From: Oceanospirillaceae bacterium
GTDB taxonomy: Bacteria; Pseudomonadota; Gammaproteobacteria; Pseudomonadales; Balneatricaceae
Length of the DNA stretch: 64,000 nucleotides
Reading direction: 5' to 3'
Assembly (NCBI GenBank): GCA_002686055.1
Contig: NYZU01000022.1
Span: 19,793 to 83,792 of the forward strand
In this document: one piece after another, positions 55,912 to 64,000 of the stretch
How the letters are laid out: the number at the start of each line of letters is the position of its first letter
Numbering within the stretch: the stretch's first letter is position 1
The notes under the pieces: model-generated
What the model was told of the DNA's origin: nothing
Database searches by the model: none
Seen by the model: the letters and a program-made list of their open reading frames with translations, nothing else
Translations under genes and position numbers: made by a program

Positions 55912-57360
55912 CTAGCGAATATTGTTACCTACACGAATGACCTTGATGGTATTGGTGCCACCATGTACTTGTGTATAGTCACCTTTGGTTATTAATACAA
56001 GATCGCCATCAGTTATCACCCCAGTAGCTTTTAATTCGTCCACAGCAACTTGGTTAATGGCTGCATTCTCAATCTGTTCAGAATCAAAAACATGGGTAAG
56101 TACGCCACGATAAAGGCATACACGACGTTGCGCTGCTTGTACTGGCGTATAAGCAAAGATAGGAATACCAGAACTTAAGCGAGACATAAGTAGTGGTGTG
56201 GCACCCGTCTGGGTCATACTGATAATCGCTTTCACACCTTGCAGGTGGTTAGCAATATATATAGCGCCTAAGGCAACACTTTCATCAATGGCCTCAACAG
56301 GCATATCAATACGGTGTGACGAGCGTAAAGTAGATGGGTGCTTTTCAGCTCCCAAACAAACCCGCGCCATGGCCTCAACAGTTTGTGAAGGGAAATCACC
56401 AACAGCTGTTTCAGCAGATAGCATAACCGCATCGGTGCCATCTAATACGGCATTGGCCACGTCAGAAACCTCTGCCCGCGTGGGCATAGGGCTTTCGATC
56501 ATAGACTCCATCATCTGGGTGGCCGTGATAACCACACGGTTTAGTTGACGAGCACGTTTGATAATGTCCTTTTGCACACCTACTAGGGCAGCATCACCAA
56601 TTTCGACAGCCAAGTCACCGCGGGCAACCATCACTGCTTCACTAGCTTCAATAATACCATCCAAAGTACTAGCCTCAATGGCTTCAGCACGTTCGATTTT
56701 GGCTACTAGACTAGCATCGCTATTGGCGGCTTCTAGTAAGGCTCGAGCCTCAAGCATATCTTCTGCATTGCGAACAAAAGAAATAGCTATATAGTCAACG
56801 CCAATTTCGGCGGCAGTGAGTAAGTCTTTGCGATCTTTGTCAGTCAATGCTGCTGCAGACAGTCCACCACCCTGAAGGTTGATACCTTTATTGTTCGATA
56901 AAGGGCCACCCACCTGCACGCTGGTAAAGACTTTGTTGCCTTCAGTACGTGTCACTTCTAAGATAATGCGGCCATCATCAAGGAGGAGTATATCGCCAGC
57001 TTTAAGGTCTTTGCCTAATTCAGGGAAGTCTAAGCCAACGGCATTCTCAGTCCCAGCTTCGCCATCCATAGTGGGGTCTAGAATAAATTCTTGACCCGCA
57101 ACCAGAATAACCTTGTTGTTAACAAAGCGTGCTACTCGTACTTTGGGGCCTTGCAGGTCTGCTAGTAAAGCAACATGACGACCTTCCTGTTCAGCTGCAG
57201 CTAGTACATTAGCGGCTCGCTGCTTATGGTCCTCGGCACTGCCATGGGAAAAGTTAAGGCGCACCACGTCAGTTCCGGCTTTAATAATGCCACGCAGATC
57301 TGCAATGGAGCTAGTGGCGGGACCTAGAGTGGCAACGATTTTGGTGCGACGTAATTGCAT
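55912..57360 (-). CDS. pyk: Pyruvate kinase
   Basis: Converts PEP and ADP to pyruvate and ATP. The 482-residue protein has RTKIVATLGPATSS at the start, NFSHGS, the catalytic-lysine region SLVAKIERAEAIE, VARGDLAVEIG and ATQMMESMIESPMPTRAE. Length and features are closest to the PykA (type II) group. It follows gap on the same strand after 41 bases, so the two glycolytic genes probably share a transcript. Confidence 0.95.
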   Translation of the reverse strand: MQLRRTKIVATLGPATSSIADLRGIIKAGTDVVRLNFSHGSAEDHKQRAANVLAAAEQEGRHVALLADLQGPKVRVARFVNNKVILVAGQEFILDPTMDGEAGTENAVGLDFPELGKDLKAGDILLLDDGRIILEVTRTEGNKVFTSVQVGGPLSNNKGINLQGGGLSAAALTDKDRKDLLTAAEIGVDYIAISFVRNAEDMLEARALLEAANSDASLVAKIERAEAIEASTLDGIIEASEAVMVARGDLAVEIGDAALVGVQKDIIKRARQLNRVVITATQMMESMIESPMPTRAEVSDVANAVLDGTDAVMLSAETAVGDFPSQTVEAMARVCLGAEKHPSTLRSSHRIDMPVEAIDESVALGAIYIANHLQGVKAIISMTQTGATPLLMSRLSSGIPIFAYTPVQAAQRRVCLYRGVLTHVFDSEQIENAAINQVAVDELKATGVITDGDLVLITKGDYTQVHGGTNTIKVIRVGNNIR

Positions 57361-57401
57361 GGTTTTCTCAATAGTTAAAATGGATGAGTATTGTGCTTAA
57401 T

Positions 57402-58433
57402 TTAGGCAGCAATGGCTTGCTTGTTTGCTTCCATAAGTGCCAAAGCTGTATCCAACATACGATTTGAGAAACCCCATTCGTTATCATACCAAGACATCAC
57501 TTTCACCAAGCGTCCATCCACTTTGGTGTGGTTGCTATCAAAGCATGAGGAATAGCTGCTGTGGTTAAAGTCGATGGATACCAGTGGATCTTCCACGTAG
57601 TTAAGTGCTTGGGCCAATACTGGATTATCAGCAATAGCTTGACGAATGCAGTCATTAACTTCTTCAGCAGTAGTATCAGTACCGGCAACAAAGGTTAGGT
57701 CAACTAGCGATACGTTGATGGTTGGTACCCGCACAGCCATACCATCTAACTTGCCTGCTAGTTCAGGTAGCACTAGGCCAACAGCTGCTGCAGCACCAGT
57801 TTTGGTAGGAATCATAGACATGGTAGCGGCACGCGCACGGTATAAGTCAGTGTGATAAACATCAGACAGGTTCTGATCGTTGGTATAGGCATGAATGGTT
57901 GTCATCTGACCTTGTTCAATGCCAATCTTGTCGTTTAATGCTTTAGCGATAGGAGCTAGGCAGTTAGTGGTACAAGAAGCGTTAGAGATAATGGTTTCAT
58001 TACCAGTCAGGCTATCATGGTTAACACCAAATACGATGGTGGCATCCATATCTTTACCTGGCGCAGAAATAATGACTTTCTTGGCACCGGCATCGATATG
58101 AGCTTGAGCTTTATCGCGGCTGGTAAATAGGCCAGTACATTCAAATACCACATCAATATCCAAATCACCCCATGGTAGTTCAGCAGGGTTACGTATTTGG
58201 CTAAGACTAATTTGGTCATCATTAACACTCATAGAGTTGTCGTCGTGACTCACATTAGCATTGAATTGTCCGTGGACTGTGTCGTACTTAAGTAGGTGGG
58301 CATTGGTGCGAGCATCACCCAAGTCGTTAATAGCAACAACTTGAAGGTTGTCGCGGTGTTCACCTTCGTAAAGTGCGCGCAATACATTACGGCCGATACG
58401 ACCGAATCCGTTTATGGCTATACGTACAGTCAT
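57402..58433 (-). CDS. gap: Glyceraldehyde-3-phosphate dehydrogenase
   Basis: Oxidises glyceraldehyde 3-phosphate with NAD to 1,3-bisphosphoglycerate. The 343-residue protein has [14 protein letters not shown], the NAD-specific aspartate in AINDLGD, the catalytic cysteine in [12 protein letters not shown] and the end [13 protein letters not shown]. It resembles the Pseudomonas enzyme encoded beside edd and glk, and here too it is divergent from edd. Slightly longer than E. coli GapA (331). Confidence 0.95.
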   Translation of the reverse strand: MTVRIAINGFGRIGRNVLRALYEGEHRDNLQVVAINDLGDARTNAHLLKYDTVHGQFNANVSHDDNSMSVNDDQISLSQIRNPAELPWGDLDIDVVFECTGLFTSRDKAQAHIDAGAKKVIISAPGKDMDATIVFGVNHDSLTGNETIISNASCTTNCLAPIAKALNDKIGIEQGQMTTIHAYTNDQNLSDVYHTDLYRARAATMSMIPTKTGAAAAVGLVLPELAGKLDGMAVRVPTINVSLVDLTFVAGTDTTAEEVNDCIRQAIADNPVLAQALNYVEDPLVSIDFNHSSYSSCFDSNHTKVDGRLVKVMSWYDNEWGFSNRMLDTALALMEANKQAIAA

Positions 58434-58458
58434 AATTTCTTACCTGTTTATTACAATA

Positions 58459-58562
58459 ATTACGTAATATTACTAAATAAATGGCGTTTTAACAATGAAA
58501 AACCCATTTAAACAGCATAAATGTTTTAATAATTACGAATATTGTGTAGAATCACCCACAAT
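58459..58562. promoter_or_regulatory. gap/edd divergent control region with two palindromes
   Basis: Two inverted repeats are visible: ATTACGTAAT (58459-58468), 26 bases before the gap start, and ATTGTG-N10-CACAAT (58541-58562), 22 bases before the edd start and covering a TAGAAT -10-like element. In Pseudomonas and Shewanella the repressor HexR controls this type of divergent region, but neither palindrome matches the published spacing exactly. The regulator is inferred only. Confidence 0.4.
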
Positions 58563-58583
58563 TTAACTCAAGAAAGATTTTTT

Positions 58584-60389
58584 ATGCATAAGGTAGTCGA
58601 ACAGGTAACAGAAGCCATCATTAAACGCAGTCACTCAGAACGCGGCGCATATATGCAGCGTATGACTGAGGCGGGCAGCAATAAAGTTGCGCGTAGTCAG
58701 CTGTCTTGTGGCAATTTGGCCCATGGTTTTGCCGCCTGTCCCAAAGAAGATAAAGATCGTTTGGTGATGATGGATCATGCCGATGTCGCTATTGTTTCTT
58801 CTTATAACGATATGTTGTCGGCTCACCAGCCTTACGAGCACTATCCTGCCTTAATCAAGGAAACCGTGCGCGATATGGGTGGCGTTGCGCAGTTTGCTGG
58901 TGGTGTACCAGCCATGTGTGACGGTGTGACTCAGGGTCAACCAGGGATGGAGTTAAGCTTATTTAGCCGCGATGTGATTGCTATGTCAGCAGCTGTTGGC
59001 TTGTCCCACAATATGTTTGATGCCAGCTTGTGTTTGGGTGTTTGTGACAAGATTGTGCCTGGACTTTTGATTGGTAGCCTAAGCTTTGGCCATTTGCCAA
59101 CAGTATTTGTTCCTGCTGGCCCCATGCCATCAGGTCTGCCCAATAAAGAAAAAGCCCGGATTCGTCAGTTATATGCTGAAGGCAAGGTGGGTCGTGAAGA
59201 GTTACTAGAATGCGAGTCTGCTTCTTATCATAGTGCGGGTACGTGTACCTTCTATGGCACTGCCAATAGTAATCAGCTGTTAGTAGAAATTATGGGTCTG
59301 CATTTGCCCGGTAGTTCTTTTGTGCCTCCTAGTACGCCCTTACGTGATGCCCTCACTGCTGAAGCCGCACGTCAGGCAGTCCGTAATGCGAGCAGTGGTA
59401 ATAAAATCACCTTGGCTGAGGTGGTATCAGAAAAAACCATCGTTAACGCTATTGTGGCCTTGCTAGCGACTGGTGGCTCCACTAACCATACTATGCACCT
59501 TGTGGCCATTGCCCGAGCGGCGGGTATTATTATTAACTGGGATGATTTTGCTGCCTTGTCTGCAGTGGTGCCCAGTCTGACGCGGATTTATCCCAACGGT
59601 TATGCTGATATCAATGTTTTCCATGCCGCGGGTGGTGTGCCTTACTTAGTGCAGACCCTGCTTGATGGGGGTTACTTACACGAAGACGTGATGACCATTA
59701 TGGGTAAGGGCTTACGTAACTATTGTCAGGAACCAAAATTGGTTGATGGTGCTCTGCAGTGGCAAGCAGCGCCTGCTGAATCAGGTGATAAAGATGTTTT
59801 ACGAAGTGCTCAAGAACCATTCCATCCAACGGGTGGTTTGGTATGTGTTAAAGGTAATGTTGGCCGTGGTGTGGTTAAAGTCTCGGCAGTAAAAGAAGAG
59901 CACTGGGTTATAGAAGCACCGGCTGTGGTGTTTGATGACCAGTCACAAATCGGTGTGGCTTTTGAAGCCGGTGAATTAAACAAAGATTTTATTGCCGTGG
60001 TGCGTTACCAAGGGCCACAAGCATGTGGTATGCCAGAGTTGCATAAACTGACACCTTACTTGGGTTCTTTGCAAGATAAGGGCTATAAAGTAGCTTTGGT
60101 CACTGACGGTCGTATGTCGGGTGCTTCAGGTAAAGTACCTGCGGCTATTCATTTGTATCCTGAGGCCAAAGCGGGCGGTGTGATTGGTAAAATTCAAACT
60201 GGTGATATGCTGCGTCTTGACTGTCATACAAGTGAACTGCAGTTATTGGTGGCGGCAGAAGAACTTGATGCACGTGAAGTTGCCGCTCCCAGCGAAGAAA
60301 TTAAACAATATGGTATGGGACGTGAATTGTTTGGTAATTTACGGGACAATGTTAGCCATGCTGAGTTGGGTGCCAGTATCGCCCTCTAA
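58584..60389 (+). CDS. edd: 6-phosphogluconate dehydratase (Entner-Doudoroff)
   Basis: Edd dehydrates 6-phosphogluconate to KDPG, the defining Entner-Doudoroff step. I start at ATG 58584 ([12 protein letters not shown]), giving 601 residues against 603 in E. coli. Iron-sulfur cysteine segments are seen in [26 protein letters not shown] and [15 protein letters not shown], with [17 protein letters not shown] near the end. It starts the edd-glk-pgi run. eda is not in the window. Confidence 0.96.
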   Translation: MHKVVEQVTEAIIKRSHSERGAYMQRMTEAGSNKVARSQLSCGNLAHGFAACPKEDKDRLVMMDHADVAIVSSYNDMLSAHQPYEHYPALIKETVRDMGGVAQFAGGVPAMCDGVTQGQPGMELSLFSRDVIAMSAAVGLSHNMFDASLCLGVCDKIVPGLLIGSLSFGHLPTVFVPAGPMPSGLPNKEKARIRQLYAEGKVGREELLECESASYHSAGTCTFYGTANSNQLLVEIMGLHLPGSSFVPPSTPLRDALTAEAARQAVRNASSGNKITLAEVVSEKTIVNAIVALLATGGSTNHTMHLVAIARAAGIIINWDDFAALSAVVPSLTRIYPNGYADINVFHAAGGVPYLVQTLLDGGYLHEDVMTIMGKGLRNYCQEPKLVDGALQWQAAPAESGDKDVLRSAQEPFHPTGGLVCVKGNVGRGVVKVSAVKEEHWVIEAPAVVFDDQSQIGVAFEAGELNKDFIAVVRYQGPQACGMPELHKLTPYLGSLQDKGYKVALVTDGRMSGASGKVPAAIHLYPEAKAGGVIGKIQTGDMLRLDCHTSELQLLVAAEELDAREVAAPSEEIKQYGMGRELFGNLRDNVSHAELGASIAL

Positions 60390-60540
60390 CTAACCGCCGT
60401 TTTTTTCATCAAGAGATACGCGGGTAATTAAAGGTTTTTTTCGTTTAAACCTATACCTGTGTATCTTTTTGGCCTTGGCATAAGGCAAAATATACAGCTT
60501 GCCAAGCTGACTAATAAAACTTCTGATAAAGACACGTTAT

Positions 60541-61485
60541 ATGAATCACTTTGAACTTGTTGCTGATATTGGCGCCACTAATGCCCGCTTTGCCCTAGTT
60601 GCCTCTGGTCAGACAGAACTTCAACATCTGCATATACTGCCAGCGGCAGACTATGATGACTTGACCCAAGCGGTGCAAGCCTATTTGTCTATGGTGGAAA
60701 AACCAAGTTTGCAAGCTGCCAGTATTGCTATTGCTGGACCGGTTCACAAACCCGTTTTTACTCTGGCAAATAATCATTGGCAAGTGCATAAGGCAGAGGT
60801 CGAACAACAACTTGGCTGCCAAACCCTTTGGTTAAATGACTTTGCTGCCCAAGCTTGGGGGGTGACTGCTTTAGATCCTGAACATCAAGTGGTGATTAAA
60901 TCGGGTGAGGATAAGCCCGAGGAAAATCGTTTAGTGATTGGCCCTGGTTCTGGCTTAGGTGTCGCTGGTTTGGTATATAACAAATCCACTTGGGTACCCG
61001 TTGTTGGTGAAGGAGGGCACGCTAGCTTTGCCCCAGGAAATGCCCGAGAAATGGCTGTTTTAGGTGAATTGTTAAATGACTTTGAACATGTTTCCGTGGA
61101 GCGGGTGGCCTCTGGCTCAGGGATTCCTTTGTTGTACGGTGCCCTAGCTAAATTAGACGGCCAAGCACCCCAATATACTGACGCTGGTGCTATTAGTGCA
61201 GCGGCAGCAACAGATCCTTTAGCGAAAGAAACTATGGCTTTGTTTTTTGGGATTTTGGGTCAGGCAGCGGCCAGTGCGGCATTGCATATGGGCGCTATTG
61301 GTGGTGTTTATTTGGTCGGTGGTATCTTGCCGAAAATTTTATCGAGCATGCAAGACAGCGATTTTGTAGATCGTTTTTGTCAACGTGGACGTTTCCGTCA
61401 GTATATGGAGGAAATGCCTGTTATACTAAGTACAGATAATGACTTAGGCCTAAAAGGTGCGGCACTAGCATTAAAAAATCAATAA
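60541..61485 (+). CDS. glk: Glucokinase
   Basis: Phosphorylates glucose with ATP. The 314-residue bacterial-type glucokinase has the phosphate-binding start LVADIGATNARFAL, WLNDFAAQAWG with the catalytic aspartate, GPGSGLGVAGL and GEGGHASFAP. It lies 151 bases after edd and directly before pgi, so glucose is fed into both the Entner-Doudoroff and glycolytic routes. Confidence 0.95.
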   Translation: MNHFELVADIGATNARFALVASGQTELQHLHILPAADYDDLTQAVQAYLSMVEKPSLQAASIAIAGPVHKPVFTLANNHWQVHKAEVEQQLGCQTLWLNDFAAQAWGVTALDPEHQVVIKSGEDKPEENRLVIGPGSGLGVAGLVYNKSTWVPVVGEGGHASFAPGNAREMAVLGELLNDFEHVSVERVASGSGIPLLYGALAKLDGQAPQYTDAGAISAAAATDPLAKETMALFFGILGQAAASAALHMGAIGGVYLVGGILPKILSSMQDSDFVDRFCQRGRFRQYMEEMPVILSTDNDLGLKGAALALKNQ

Positions 61486-61500
61486 TAATTGGAAGTTAAT

Positions 61501-63141
61501 ATGCTTAAACTCGAGCAGTCAGACTATTGGCAAAAGTTACAAGATCTGGCTCAAACTCACAGAAACACCCACTTACGTGATTTGTTTGCTGGGGATAATG
61601 AACGTTTTCAGAAGTACTCCTTAGGCGTACAAAATATTCTTTTCGATTATTCTAAGAATTGCATTACCGATGAGGTGATGGCGGCCTTATTTGGTCTGGC
61701 CAAAGATATGGACCTCGCAGGTGCCATAGAGCGCATGTATCGTGGTGAAAAGATTAACACCACCGAAGATCGTGCTGTGCTGCATACAGCTCTGCGTAAT
61801 CGTGGCAACGCACCCATTTTGGTCGATGGTATCAATGTCATGGAGCAGGTTAACGATGAATTGGCCAATATGCGCCAGTTTGTTGACCAGGTGCGATCTG
61901 GAGAATGGTTAGGTTACTCTGGTAAGCGGATTACTGATGTCGTCAATATCGGTATTGGTGGCTCAAATCTGGGGCCGAAAATGGTTACCCAGGCCTTGTC
62001 TGCTTATGCGGATAACAAAGTTCGTGTGCACTTTATTTCTAATGTTGATGGTGTGGAAGTTGCTGAAGTATTGCGCCCCTTAAATCCTGAACAAGTGCTC
62101 TTTGTGGTGGCTAGTAAAACCTTTACCACTAGTGAAACCATGACCAACGCCCAAACAGCTCGTAACTGGCTAATGGCCTCCGCCTTTGATGAGCGCGCGG
62201 TTAAGAAGCACTTTGTAGCGGTGTCCACCAATACCGAAGCGGTAAGTGAGTTTGGTATTGATACTGAGCATATGTTTACCATGTGGGACTGGGTAGGTGG
62301 CCGCTATTCTATTTGGTCTGCTATTGGCTTACCCATCGCTTTGTATTTGGGCTTTGATCAGTTTGAAGAGCTGCTAACGGGTGCCTATGATATGGATCAA
62401 CATTTCCGAGATCAGCCAATAGCCAATAATGCTCCAATTATTTTGGCTTTGATTGGTATCTGGAATAGCTTATTACACGGTGCTCAAAGTTTGGTTATTT
62501 TGCCCTATGACCAGCCCCTAGAAAGCTTTACTGCCTATATCCAGCAAGCGGATATGGAAAGTAATGGTAAACATGTTGATCAGACTGGTAATCGAGTGAA
62601 TTACCCTACTTCACCTGTGGTATGGGGACAGTTAGGTATTGATGGCCAGCACGCTTTTTATCAGCTTCTACATCAGGGTAATGTGATTGTACCTGCCGAC
62701 TTTATTGGCTCAGTGGAAAGTTCCACGCCAGTGCGTGGGCACCATGAAAACCTGATGGCTAACTTTTTTGCCCAGTCTGAAGCACTAATGAATGGAATTA
62801 GTGAAGATCAGGTGCGCGAGCAACTGCAGGCGCAGGGATTAGATCAGCAACAGATTGAAGCATTGTTGCCTCATAAGGTTCATGAAGGCAATCGCCCAAG
62901 TAATACTCTGCTGTTAAAGCGTGTTGACCCACGCACGTTAGGCGCTTTGATCGCTTTATATGAGCATAAGATCTTTACCCAAGGTGTCGTTTGGGATATT
63001 TGCTCTTTTGATCAGTGGGGTGTTGAGTTGGGTAAAACATTAGCCCAAGGCATCTTGTCTGAAATTAATGGTGACAGCACCAATGCTCATGATAGTTCTA
63101 CCAATGGCTTGATTGACTATTTTAAAAGTCGTCGCGCTTAA
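61501..63141 (+). CDS. pgi: Glucose-6-phosphate isomerase
   Basis: Interconverts glucose 6-phosphate and fructose 6-phosphate. Start ATG 61501 with GGAAG upstream; the TTG at 61489 in the ORF track is not needed. 546 residues against 549 in E. coli. It shows NIGIGGSNLGPKM, SKTFTTSETM, WVGGRYSIWSAIGLP and the two PGI signatures including HKVHEGNRPSNTLLL. It follows glk after 15 bases. Confidence 0.97.
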   Translation: MLKLEQSDYWQKLQDLAQTHRNTHLRDLFAGDNERFQKYSLGVQNILFDYSKNCITDEVMAALFGLAKDMDLAGAIERMYRGEKINTTEDRAVLHTALRNRGNAPILVDGINVMEQVNDELANMRQFVDQVRSGEWLGYSGKRITDVVNIGIGGSNLGPKMVTQALSAYADNKVRVHFISNVDGVEVAEVLRPLNPEQVLFVVASKTFTTSETMTNAQTARNWLMASAFDERAVKKHFVAVSTNTEAVSEFGIDTEHMFTMWDWVGGRYSIWSAIGLPIALYLGFDQFEELLTGAYDMDQHFRDQPIANNAPIILALIGIWNSLLHGAQSLVILPYDQPLESFTAYIQQADMESNGKHVDQTGNRVNYPTSPVVWGQLGIDGQHAFYQLLHQGNVIVPADFIGSVESSTPVRGHHENLMANFFAQSEALMNGISEDQVREQLQAQGLDQQQIEALLPHKVHEGNRPSNTLLLKRVDPRTLGALIALYEHKIFTQGVVWDICSFDQWGVELGKTLAQGILSEINGDSTNAHDSSTNGLIDYFKSRRA

Positions 63142-63155
63142 CATTTAAGGTCATT

Positions 63156-63187
63156 AGGGCGCTTGCTAAAGCTTAGTATAGCGCCTT
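63156..63187. terminator. Hairpin between pgi and the response regulator gene
   Basis: AGGGCGCT (63156-63163) pairs with AGCGCCTT (63180-63187, one G-U) around an inner CTAA-AGC-TTAG stem. It overlaps the stop codon of the convergent regulator gene and is followed only by TCTGG on the plus strand. Confidence 0.4.
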
Positions 63188-63849
63188 TCTGGCCGACCCA
63201 CGCTACCATAATTAACCTCAGTTTTTACTTCTTCGGTACTGGTTAAGTATTCCAGATAGCGTCTGGCAGTGGTGCGACTGGCGCCTATAATTGAGCCCAT
63301 CTGTTCAGCACTAAATAATTCCTGTGGATTATCGGCAAATGCGTCACGTACCTTATTTAAGGTGAGTGCATCTACGCCCTTGGGGAGTCGCTCTTGTCCT
63401 GTTGTGGTTTGCTTGGCAGATTGTTTAAGTAGGCTATCGACATCGGTTTGGGCTAATTGGTCGAGTTGCTGTAGCTTTTGTAGATGGTCGCGATAGTTAT
63501 GCAGAGCCTCTTGTAGGCGGGCAAAAATCAGCGGTTTGATAAGCAAATAAAATACCCCACCATGCATAGCTTCACGTAGGGTGTCTACATCTTTGGCGGC
63601 GGTGATTAGAATCACATCTGTGTGATGGGCGTTGCTGCGCAGGTCACGCAGCAAATCTAAACCAGTACCATCGGGAAAATATACGTCTAGCAGCAGTAAG
63701 TCGGGTTTAAGCACCTCAACTAGGTCTTTAGCTTCGGCAATACTGCGCGCCACACCAACTAGTTCAAAACCATCAATGCGATCGAGGAAGCGTTGCTGAA
63801 TTTCGGCAATTTGAGGGTCGTCTTCGGCGATAATGACACGAATACTCAT
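63166..63849 (-). CDS. CitB/DcuR-type response regulator
   Basis: A 227-residue regulator with a receiver domain (EDDPQ, phospho-acceptor in LLLDVYFPDG, about residue 56, KPL lysine) and a C-terminal helix-turn-helix (SAEQMGSIIGASRTTARRYLEYL) of the citrate/malate type. This family pairs with DcuS/CitA-like kinases that sense carboxylic acids. Its start overlaps the kinase stop by ATGA. It lies beside glk and pgi, where Pseudomonas carries gltR/gltS, so a carbon-source role is likely, but the ligand is unknown. Confidence 0.85.
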   Translation of the reverse strand: MSIRVIIAEDDPQIAEIQQRFLDRIDGFELVGVARSIAEAKDLVEVLKPDLLLLDVYFPDGTGLDLLRDLRSNAHHTDVILITAAKDVDTLREAMHGGVFYLLIKPLIFARLQEALHNYRDHLQKLQQLDQLAQTDVDSLLKQSAKQTTTGQERLPKGVDALTLNKVRDAFADNPQELFSAEQMGSIIGASRTTARRYLEYLTSTEEVKTEVNYGSVGRPERRYTKL

Positions 63850-63998
63850 GCTTTCTCCTGACGCTTCTCAATATAAACAGTAAAGCGACAGCCCTGATCC
63901 GTATTTTCTAGGGTCAGACGACCTGGTAATAAGGGTAGTAACTGTTGCACTAAATGGAGCCCTAAACCATGATCGGGCTCAGTTTTGCTGCTATAGCC
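63846..63998 (-). CDS. Sensor histidine kinase, C-terminal fragment (runs off window)
   Basis: The last 50 codons of a kinase are open on the minus strand before the regulator gene. They read DHGLGLHLVQQLL, a G2-box of a HATPase domain, then the typical final strands GRLTLENTDQGCRFTVYI. Together with the CitB-type regulator it should be a CitA/DcuS-like sensor, but the sensing and membrane parts are outside the window. Confidence 0.85.
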   Translation of the reverse strand, partial: GYSSKTEPDHGLGLHLVQQLLPLLPGRLTLENTDQGCRFTVYIEKRQEKA

Positions 63999-64000
63999 AC

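Noticed and set aside
60438-60462. AGGTTT/AAACCT hairpin between edd and glk as terminator
   Set aside because: Only six pairs and no T-run after it; edd and glk may well be cotranscribed.
1-64000. Prophage, insertion sequence, defence island, integron, tRNA or rRNA
   Set aside because: No transposase, integrase, phage or restriction-type protein among the ORFs, and no tRNA-like cloverleaf or rRNA sequence noticed; nearly all ORFs fit core families.

Overview
The window is a contiguous piece of a gammaproteobacterial chromosome made almost entirely of core genes. Gene neighbourhoods match those known from Pseudomonas and marine relatives: rimP-nusA-infB-rbfA-truB-rpsO-pnp, rpiA/ilvA divergent, zapA-6S RNA-ygfB-pepP-ubiH-ubiI, HAD phosphatase-rppH-ptsP, TauE-lgt with folA/thyA, and gap/edd/glk. 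Base composition is moderate and fairly even, and I saw no insertion sequence, prophage, CRISPR array, tRNA or rRNA. I infer a member of Pseudomonadales in the broad sense (Oceanospirillales/Cellvibrionales-like). I cannot name the genus.

Layout. 1-8.7 kb: translation/RNA operon (rimP partial to pnp) with rpsO and pnp leader structures. 8.7-12.5 kb: serA, rpiA, ilvA. 12.5-15 kb: a CpxA/CpxR-like two-component system transcribed leftward, with a divergent CpxR-box promoter that leads into an apparent small RNA. 15-15.9 kb: 6S RNA, zapA and a TIGR02449-like coiled-coil gene. 16-21.7 kb: ygfB, pepP, ubiH, ubiI, rlmI. 21.7-28.4 kb: hemH, LexA-controlled umuDC, an M16 peptidase lipoprotein, a HAD phosphatase. 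28.5-35.2 kb: rppH, ptsP, then NRDE, lgt, TauE and folA on the minus strand, with thyA divergent from folA. 35.3-41.7 kb: ilvD, argA, glnE. 41.7-49.3 kb: late lipid A acyltransferase, msbA, a GT4 glycosyltransferase, waaA, thiP, thiQ. 49.4-55.2 kb: HemY-type protoporphyrinogen oxidase, then nudF-yqiB-cpdA-yqiA-parE. 55.2-55.9 kb: a Spy/CpxP-like periplasmic protein. 55.9-64 kb: central carbon island (pyk, gap, edd, glk, pgi), then a CitB/DcuR-type response regulator and the tail of its kinase.

The most interesting signal is a small Cpx regulon visible in raw sequence. There are two perfect TTTAC-N5-TTTAC sites, which is the reverse complement of the CpxR consensus GTAAA-N5-GTAAA. One lies between cpxR and the divergent small-RNA unit, the other directly after parE and upstream of the CpxP-like gene. 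In both, the first base of the box is exactly 47 nt upstream of the first base of a good -10 hexamer (TATACT, TATAAT), in the same orientation. In Escherichia coli cpxP itself sits divergent from cpxRA. Here that slot seems to hold a non-coding transcript ending in a strong intrinsic terminator, and the CpxP-like gene lies about 41 kb away. This is inference from motifs and geometry and has not been tested.

Other points: a long hairpin overlapping the ribosome binding site and start of the M16 peptidase; thiPQ without thiB; a Vibrio-type ThyA; 6S RNA without the usual ygfA behind it; a candidate repressor operator in the gap/edd divergent region; and a two-component system next to the Entner-Doudoroff genes.
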